NCBI GenBank assembly: GCA_001414345.1
Contig: LLCB01000027.1
Location: 186,001 to 250,000, forward strand
DNA length: 64,000 bases
Reading direction: 5' to 3'
DNA from: Hymenoscyphus infarciens
Lineage: Eukaryota; Ascomycota; Leotiomycetes; Helotiales; Helotiaceae
Below, one piece after another: positions 57,791 through 64,000 of the stretch. Position numbers and translations under genes: made by a program. The notes under the pieces were generated by a model. That model had not been told where the DNA came from. It was given only the letters and a program-made list of their open reading frames with translations, and searched no databases. Position 1 is the stretch's first letter. Each line of letters begins with the position of its first letter.

Positions 57791-57881
57791 CCCCGGGCGC
57801 GGCGAACCGCGCTACCGGGGCAGCCCCCATTCCCCCCTCAGGGAATGGGATAGAGAACATCCGCCTACGGCGGCGAATGTT
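57791..57881. repeat. Cluster of three consecutive GC-rich hairpins
   Basis: Hairpin one (57791-57820): CCCCGG and GCGCGG pair with CCGCGC and CCGGGG around a CGAA loop, a 12-bp stem with a 2-nt bulge. Hairpin two (57826-57849): CCCATTCCC pairs perfectly with GGGAATGGG around a 6-nt loop. Hairpin three (57856-57881): AACAT and CCGCC pair with GGCGG and ATGTT around TAC, with a 3-nt bulge, followed by a short T run. The cluster sits in AT-rich DNA. It resembles GC clusters or double-hairpin elements of fungal mitochondrial DNA, or a structured RNA. Confidence 0.75.
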
Positions 57882-60172
57882 TTTAGGAAACAATCTCCCA
57901 GCGAATTAAGAGCTTGATTAGAGTCAGGCGAGTAGAAACTAATTTTTTCGAGAAGGGTCCGCGAAAGGGAACAGTTAATGCAATGTCTGGTCATTAACTG
58001 ACTGGACCAGGCGGCAGAGTATCCAGTTTTCGTGAGAGTGAAGGTGTTATTTGCGACTCTGAATATTATTTTTGAATTGTGGGGATTTGGGTGGGTCCTC
58101 GTGGGTACGCTTATTTGGCTTATAAAATTATAAGCCTTTTTTTAAGTTAGTGTAGAAAGAGTACTTAATACTTAATTATCTTTTTTCTATAAGTACCTAC
58201 TTTACGTATAGTAGAGTCAGGGCGGGGGGAGAGAAAAGAAAAAGAAATTGAAGAAGAAGAAGAAAAACTCTAAACCATCTACCGTGCCCACCTACCTGTA
58301 ATCTCCAAGATATAGCAAAGCGATCTTAAGACTACGCTATCTACGCAATCTACGGGATAGACGATAGATAGACGATGGAACAATGGAACAATAGAACAAT
58401 AGAACCAACCACCCCCCCAATCGCAGCATCGTCAAAAGATTTCGATCGGCAGGCACCTCGCCATTTTCGATTGTGACGTTTCGTGCGTGTAGCAACGGCA
58501 ACTAACGATTGAGTATTGACACTAGTATAGTACTTACTTTCCCCCGCCCCCTCCTTAACTGTCTGTCTGTCTGTCTTATGCAAGGGTGGTTTGGCTAGTA
58601 CAACCTGGAACCTTTTGACAAGAAATTGGATGCCAGTGCGTAACGGTGGAGTCACGTGTCGATAATTTCCACCTCTACCGGGGCCGTGGACGTCGCTCAT
58701 CTCTTAATACATCTTAATACACATCTACTAATAAAGTAAGTTTCTTGAAGATTTTCAAGACAGACAGACAGATAGATAGACCATTGAACCGGAAGAAAAG
58801 CACCGACATCTCTTCGCCCAAAGTTCAAAACTCACTTCAATACGAGCCTCAAGGTACATATGTGTATACAGACTACTAGGTCAATTCACCGTAAAAGTAA
58901 AAGTACCTTACCCCTATTTAAAGCAGTAGGGATTTTTGACAGTTAGAAGAAACCTTTTTGTCACCAAACTGATGGTTTCAAGTGAGTTTGAGTTAGCGTA
59001 AAATCCGTCACGCTCATTTATCCTTTCCAGGTTTTACGGTGAATAGTCTCCGTATACGTATGTACATATGTAGGTAAGCACACTAAACTCAGGCACGAAC
59101 CCAAAAAAAAATTCAAAAAATCGAGAAGGCTATACCTTGAAAACAGGGGGCAATAGGAAAACCAGCAAGTGCCGACATAAGTAAGTACCTTGTCGTAAAC
59201 ACAATCCACAACCCACAATCCACAATTCACAACCCAACTTACCAAGGTACCAAGGTCCCATCCTGCACTCCTCAAATGACAGACAGATCGACAAAACCCC
59301 CCGACAGACAGCCCAAACTCAAAACCGTAGTCTCTACATGTAGTCCCTGTACTGATACTGTACCTGTACTGTACCTGTACTGTACTCCGTACCTGTGCAG
59401 TCACTGCTGTGATGCCATCCGATCGTGCGGCCAGGAAATGATCATCGACCTCCAAACTCCACTTCGAGAGCGCATGACGCATACTGACTTAGTACAAACC
59501 CCATCTCCTCCATATCTGTCTGAGAACCCGCCCACTTTCTCCTTCCGGAAGACGACGGACGACGCGGAGAAAGACATCCCCAAAGACGACGATCGCGAGA
59601 AAAATTCCTGTCACCTCACCTATCAATGGCAATGAAATGCAATGCCACCAGTTGTCTTCTGGTAACGCTAGCTAGCTAGCCAGGCCAGGCCTTGCAAAGT
59701 AAATCGCTCACAGCCCCCCCCTTGATCGTCAACACCAAAGCCCAACCCCCCCTTTATCGTGCGATCCAATGCAGATCATCGAAATCGATTCGTAATTCCA
59801 ACCCCAGTCCTCATCAAACCCAAGAAGGCTCCATCTCGACGTTTGAGAACCCCGCCAAGTTAAGTTCCCCCTTCCGGCCGGCTTAAGGGAAGGAATTGCA
59901 GTTTGGGGGCCACAACGAAAGCACGTGCAAGAGTGGAGGAAGGGAGGAATGGGAAAGAAAGAAACAACGCCAAAGTCACTAGGACCATATTTGATTCTTC
60001 AAGAAATGTAATGGAAGAAAAATAACCCCTTCTACACAACATGCAAACGACCTGGACGGAAAATGATATACAGCAACTTGAATAACTTCCCTCTCCACAA
60101 AATGCTCAATCTACACCCCTCAAACGCCGTTCCATGCGAAAAAAAACCCTCCGAACAGAAAGAAGAGGGGAT

Positions 60173-63015
60173 TTACATCCCAACCACAAGCATCAACCCA
60201 TATCCAACACTAATAACCACAAGCAACGTCAAGATACTAGCCGGAACCCCCCGACTGATAAAGTGCTTAACCTGCAAGTATCTCTGTCCAGTCTGTGAAT
60301 CTTCCATCATGATAGCAGCTATTTCCACTCAGTCAGCTTCTCTCCTCTTATCAAGGGGATGGTGATTTGGGGAGAGGGGGCGAGGGACATACTCATATTA
60401 GGGAATCCCGAGGTAGGAAGACCCATGGCAGCACTACACATCAGCGCACCCCCCATAACAAGCAAATTAGGATGTGGCTCCTCCATCCCCACACCCACAC
60501 TATGCACCAAAGGTAAAATAATCAATGCCGCAACCGTGTGACTGATAAAGGTAGCAACAACCAGAATCAACGACGCAAACACCACCAAGACACCATACAA
60601 AGAGAAGCCCTCAACCTCCTTGGTGATAGCGCCCGCAATCGTATGCAGAAGACCCGACGAGTTGACAGCTTTACCCAACGACAAACCCCCAGCGGCAAGA
60701 ATGATGATCGTCCACAGGAAATTGTTGAAATCTTCTTTTGTAAGGATTCCAGTGCCGAAGAAAAGGACTAGAGGGATGATGGCGACGACACCCATGTCAC
60801 CGAACAACCATTCCAATTGATGACTTACACACCAGAGGATAATAGTGCCTAAAGTGACCAATGAGATGAACCACTGGACACCAGAGAATTTATCCTTTAC
60901 TGGCCGAATTGGGACAATGGTAGTACCCCTTCCGGGTTGGAAACTGACTAGGAGAATTACCCAGATCAAGAGAATGGAGATGATGCCCACAGGAATGACG
61001 ATGAAGAACCATATGCCCCAAGATGGTTGAGGTGTCATGATTTGAAGTGCAACGATGTTCTGGGGCGAGGCGATGGGTGAGAGCATCCCGCCAATGTTGG
61101 AGGCAAGGGCAATGCCGAGAATCAAAGCTTTTGACATCTGGGAATCGGCGGGCAGATTTCGTAACATTGGCTGTTGGTGTTAGTCAAGAAGAGATATGCA
61201 AGTCCGGGAAGTCCTACCTGAATAATAGAGAAGCATAGTACAGGCGCGGCAACGTTACTAATCCACATACTTGCAAAAGCTGCTACAAACATATTGGCCA
61301 CAAGAACAGTTCTTGGTCTTGTACCCGCTTTACTGAGAACGAATGTTGCTATCCGTTTAGCTATGTCGTATTTGGATAATGCAGCAGCTACAGTGAAACC
61401 ACCAAGAAGTAGCATGATGACTGGAGTCCACATGGCAGCAAAAATATACTTGGTTGCAGCACTGGCGTCAAGTCGATGGTAGGGTTTGTCGTCGGAACGT
61501 ACAACTCTCAAGACGACGCATAGGAAAGGGATGAGGAGAGAAGTCACGAAGAGAGGAATGACCTAGTGATATTAGTATATATAATTCAAACCAATCAGAG
61601 AAAACCCACCTCGGTAGCCCACAACAAACTGACGAAAACCAACATTGCCAAGCAGTTTTGTTGTTCCGTTTTCTTCATGATTGGAATATAAAGGAGGACA
61701 AAAAATATCACAACGATAGCTATCAATGTAAGCATCGTTGAGCTCACCAACCATGATGGTAATCTGATTCTTCCCACAGGCGTCGAAAGTTCCTTTGTTT
61801 CTGCAGCATCCACATCGTCTCCTTGAAGTCGAGCTTTGGCAGGATTGTTATCTTGGCCTAAGAGGGTTCTCCTCAAACCCATATTGGCAGCTTGAGCTTT
61901 TCGCTCAATTCCAATCATCTCTCGCCAAACCGTATTTCGTTCCCAAACAACATGCTCTCGTAAATGTAACCTCAGTTCCTTCTTGGCCAACCCAACATCA
62001 CCTTGCGTGACGACCGCAGCATATGCCTGTTCCATCTTCAAAATGTTATCCTCGACATGCTTTATGGTTTCTGGTCGGAATGGATAGGCAGGAGCTACAT
62101 ATTTCTCGTTGTACATGGATTTGAGATGTCGGTCGAGGATTTTATCGTACTTTTTGAGAACTTTGGTAAATCCTGTCTTGTTCAGCTGGATAAATGACTT
62201 CAACTCGCATAATTGTACATAGAGACTGATTGCCCGCTTTTTCAGAGTGATGCCAGAGGAATATAGCGTCGACATGGCTTGCTCGGCATAATCATCGTAG
62301 TTTTGACTGTTTCGCCTAATGGATTTGTTGAATTCGGTTGAGCCCAGCATATTCTCTCGACTTGCATTTCCATCGTAGGGGGCACTCTTGGTCCGATTCA
62401 AACTGGCTCTTGATTTCTGCAATCCGGTGGTTTCATCGTCATCGGACCCCTCATCACTATCCTCCATGCCCTCATCTATCGATCTGCTGATTGTGCTAGG
62501 CCTTCGGGGCTTTTGGAAACTTCGGAAAATGCTGCCTTGTCGAGGACGATCGCTGCTCCGACCAGCCCCATTCCCCCTGAGATCTCCTGCTCCATCCTGC
62601 TCTTGGTTCTCGTTCTCGTATGAAGCTTCGTCCTTGAGAAAGTCCGACACCTCGCCATAAATCTCCAGCTCCTTGATTTGGTAGAATGAGGAGATTTTCT
62701 CGAGTTCGGCATCTAATGCTCTCTGGAAAGCCGGATCTGGGTTATCGGATTGTATGAGGGGGGAACCTTCAGCATCCTCGTCTCCGGCAGCTGGACGATG
62801 GATGGTCTTTTCGAGCTGGTAAATTCTGGAAATGATCAGTCCACAGCTCTTCAAGTTTTTCCCCGCGGCGCGGCAGAGGTGTAGCAAAGGTAACACCGGC
62901 ACAATGCAAGGCGCAGAACAGAAGTCACGTACAGTTTCTTGAGGTTGCTGTAAGCAATGTACTTGCTGCTCCAATCGGGCACAGCATTAAACTGAATGCT
63001 GTGCGAGAACTTCAT
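60173..63015 (-). CDS. SPX-domain low-affinity phosphate transporter (Pho87/Pho90/Pho91 class)
   Basis: Membrane phosphate transporter of the divalent anion:sodium symporter fold. Five exons join in phase: 63015-62933, 62825-61610, 61562-61218, 61170-60393 and 60318-60173, giving 855 aa, near yeast Pho87/Pho90/Pho91. The N-terminus MKFSHSIQFNAVPDWSSKYI opens an SPX domain (to about residue 350, with a long acidic insert), which senses inositol polyphosphates. About 12 membrane helices follow, with the family motifs ASNIGGMLSPIASPQN and LPTSGFPNM. The last splice restores the conserved GFPNMTAIMMED junction. The start is fixed by the invariant SPX N-terminus; the frame stays open upstream to 63432. 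Introns are 107, 47, 47 and 74 nt. Plasma-membrane or vacuolar location cannot be told apart here. Confidence 0.95.
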
Positions 63016-64000
63016 CTCGTCCTCGTGGTCCAGCCGTCGCCTCTTTTCTGCCCGCTTGGCTTCGTGTTGACGTTGCTTTGCGGTGGCCTCTTCGCGATGT
63101 TGGATGTCGGTGTACTCGACTAGTTCGTATGATTCGTTGGACCCGGCGGGGTGGGTGTGAATATTCCAAAGTGCAGAGCTACTCCCTCCTCCTGGTCCTT
63201 CCACCTTGGTTGTGGGACGATAGTTCGTCGCCGGGGCCGGAATCAAGTTGGGCTGATATGGAGAGGAGGGATTGCGGGGAGAGATTGAGGAGTCTATGGT
63301 GAAGACGGAGACGGATTCAAGAATGGAGAGGCAGTAGGAGACACTCGCATGGCTGGCAAAGATTACACTAACTGGGACTAGGTGGTCGTCGTGGTGGGTC
63401 AGAAGGCGTTGGCCATTGTTGAATTTCGCCAATTTCGACCAGCCTCACCAAGTCAGACCCGTCTGCCCAGCTGTGGCTTATTGTACGGCTGTGGTTGTGG
63501 CTCAACTCAGCCAGAGTTGAACCTAAAATAACCAATACAGGGGTGAGAAGTGGGCACGATGGAAAGCAGTGGTTCTGATTCGCTGACTTGCTGTGATTCA
63601 AAATACAGTTTCGCTTGTACTTTTGAGAACAGTCTGCAACTTCGAACTTCACCCCCACCAACTACTATCAACTACTATCACGAGGTCAACTCATCCCGCG
63701 ATTTCCAAGACACATGTCAAAGTATCTTGACACCACTTTCTACAGCGGCAGTGATGATGTCTCAAGGGGCAACATTTAAAGTCGCGTGTTCAATTTCCCT
63801 TCAAGCAGGATGAAATAATGGTAATAATTGTCTTCCATACCTGGCTACACAGTTTTTCACTCTTTGCTTTTTCCTTCATATCTATACTTAATTTCGGGAA
63901 GATATAAACGAAGATGTGCCGAATCTACCAGTCTACATGTTTGTTATTACACGAGGCGTATTTTCCAAGGTGTCTGATGCAGCTTTTTTACTTCCTCATT
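63016..64000 (-). promoter_or_regulatory. Phosphate transporter upstream region
   Basis: 5' leader and promoter side of the SPX transporter. The first 400 bases stay open in the transporter frame but look like leader rather than conserved protein. A short tandem ACTACTATCA repeat lies near 63661-63680. I found no CACGTG or CACGTT Pho4-type site in this stretch. No other gene is supported up to the window end. Confidence 0.4.

Larger units (their letters stand above)
56180..60172. other. Long intergenic region rich in simple repeats
   Basis: About 4 kb without a supported gene. It holds a GTA-type microsatellite at about 56195-56240, several GTAC-rich palindromic runs (56640-56690, 59340-59395) and tetranucleotide CTGT/CAGA runs (58560-58576, 58760-58780). 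A 13-bp inverted pair ATTCACCGTAAAA / TTTTACGGTGAAT lies near 58884 and 59033. Frames at 58350-58700 and 59276-59635 lie over these repeats and are not called. Confidence 0.5.

Noticed and set aside
59276..59635. 119-codon plus-strand frame with several Cys
   Set aside because: It lies over GTACCTGTACT-type simple repeats, which create the residue pattern; no family resemblance.
62851..63432. N-terminal extension of the SPX transporter to 63432
   Set aside because: The frame is open, but SPX proteins begin MKFSHSIQ-like, found exactly at 63015; the upstream residues look like translated leader.

Overview
The window comes from a filamentous ascomycete (Pezizomycotina). Genes carry short GT-AG introns, mostly 46-106 nt, often with CTAAC/TACTAA-like branch sites. 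Families typical of this group are present: an AT-hook/Fungal_trans_2-type regulator, a NEP1-like protein, a PTH11/SAT-type seven-helix membrane protein and a HET-like fragment. AT-rich, stop-filled islands look like products of repeat-induced point mutation (RIP). The overall flavour suggests Leotiomycetes, but that is an inference from protein resemblance, not a search.

The left 35 kb is gene-rich and mostly housekeeping. In order it holds a Gyp5-like Rab GAP (-), a short-chain dehydrogenase (-) divergent from an AT-hook regulator (+), and a RIP-like island near 11-11.9 kb. Then come the giant HECT ubiquitin ligase TOM1 (+, seven exons, about 4168 aa), a HET-like fragment (-), a PEBP-family protein (-) divergent from PRPP synthetase (+), ribosomal protein S6 (-, with a 12-nt micro-exon), a possible 45-aa membrane peptide (-), CTF8 (+) and a cupin (+).

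From about 35.4 to 53 kb the window is gene-poor. It holds a secreted NEP1-like necrosis-inducing protein (-), one decayed gene, one Cys-rich protein of unknown function, and a dense set of small non-coding repeats. These are a 752-bp hAT-like element with perfect 19-bp terminal inverted repeats and a perfect 8-bp target duplication, two copies of a CCAC-ended inverted-repeat family, a 389-bp TA-flanked inverted-repeat element, a fold-back element and two AT-rich RIP-like blocks. This is a two-speed genome arrangement, with the plant-interaction gene at the edge of the repeat-rich stretch.

The right part holds an alpha/beta hydrolase (+) convergent with a rhodopsin-like membrane protein (-). 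A 4-kb stretch of simple repeats and a remarkable cluster of three GC-rich hairpins follows, then an SPX-domain low-affinity phosphate transporter of the Pho87/90/91 class (-).

All exon structures were worked out by hand from splice signals, reading phase and family conservation. I did not find a clearly new multi-gene system. The best leads are the triple-hairpin cluster, the short inverted-repeat families, the duplicated CACGTG-bearing segment upstream of RPS6 and the unknown Cys-rich protein.
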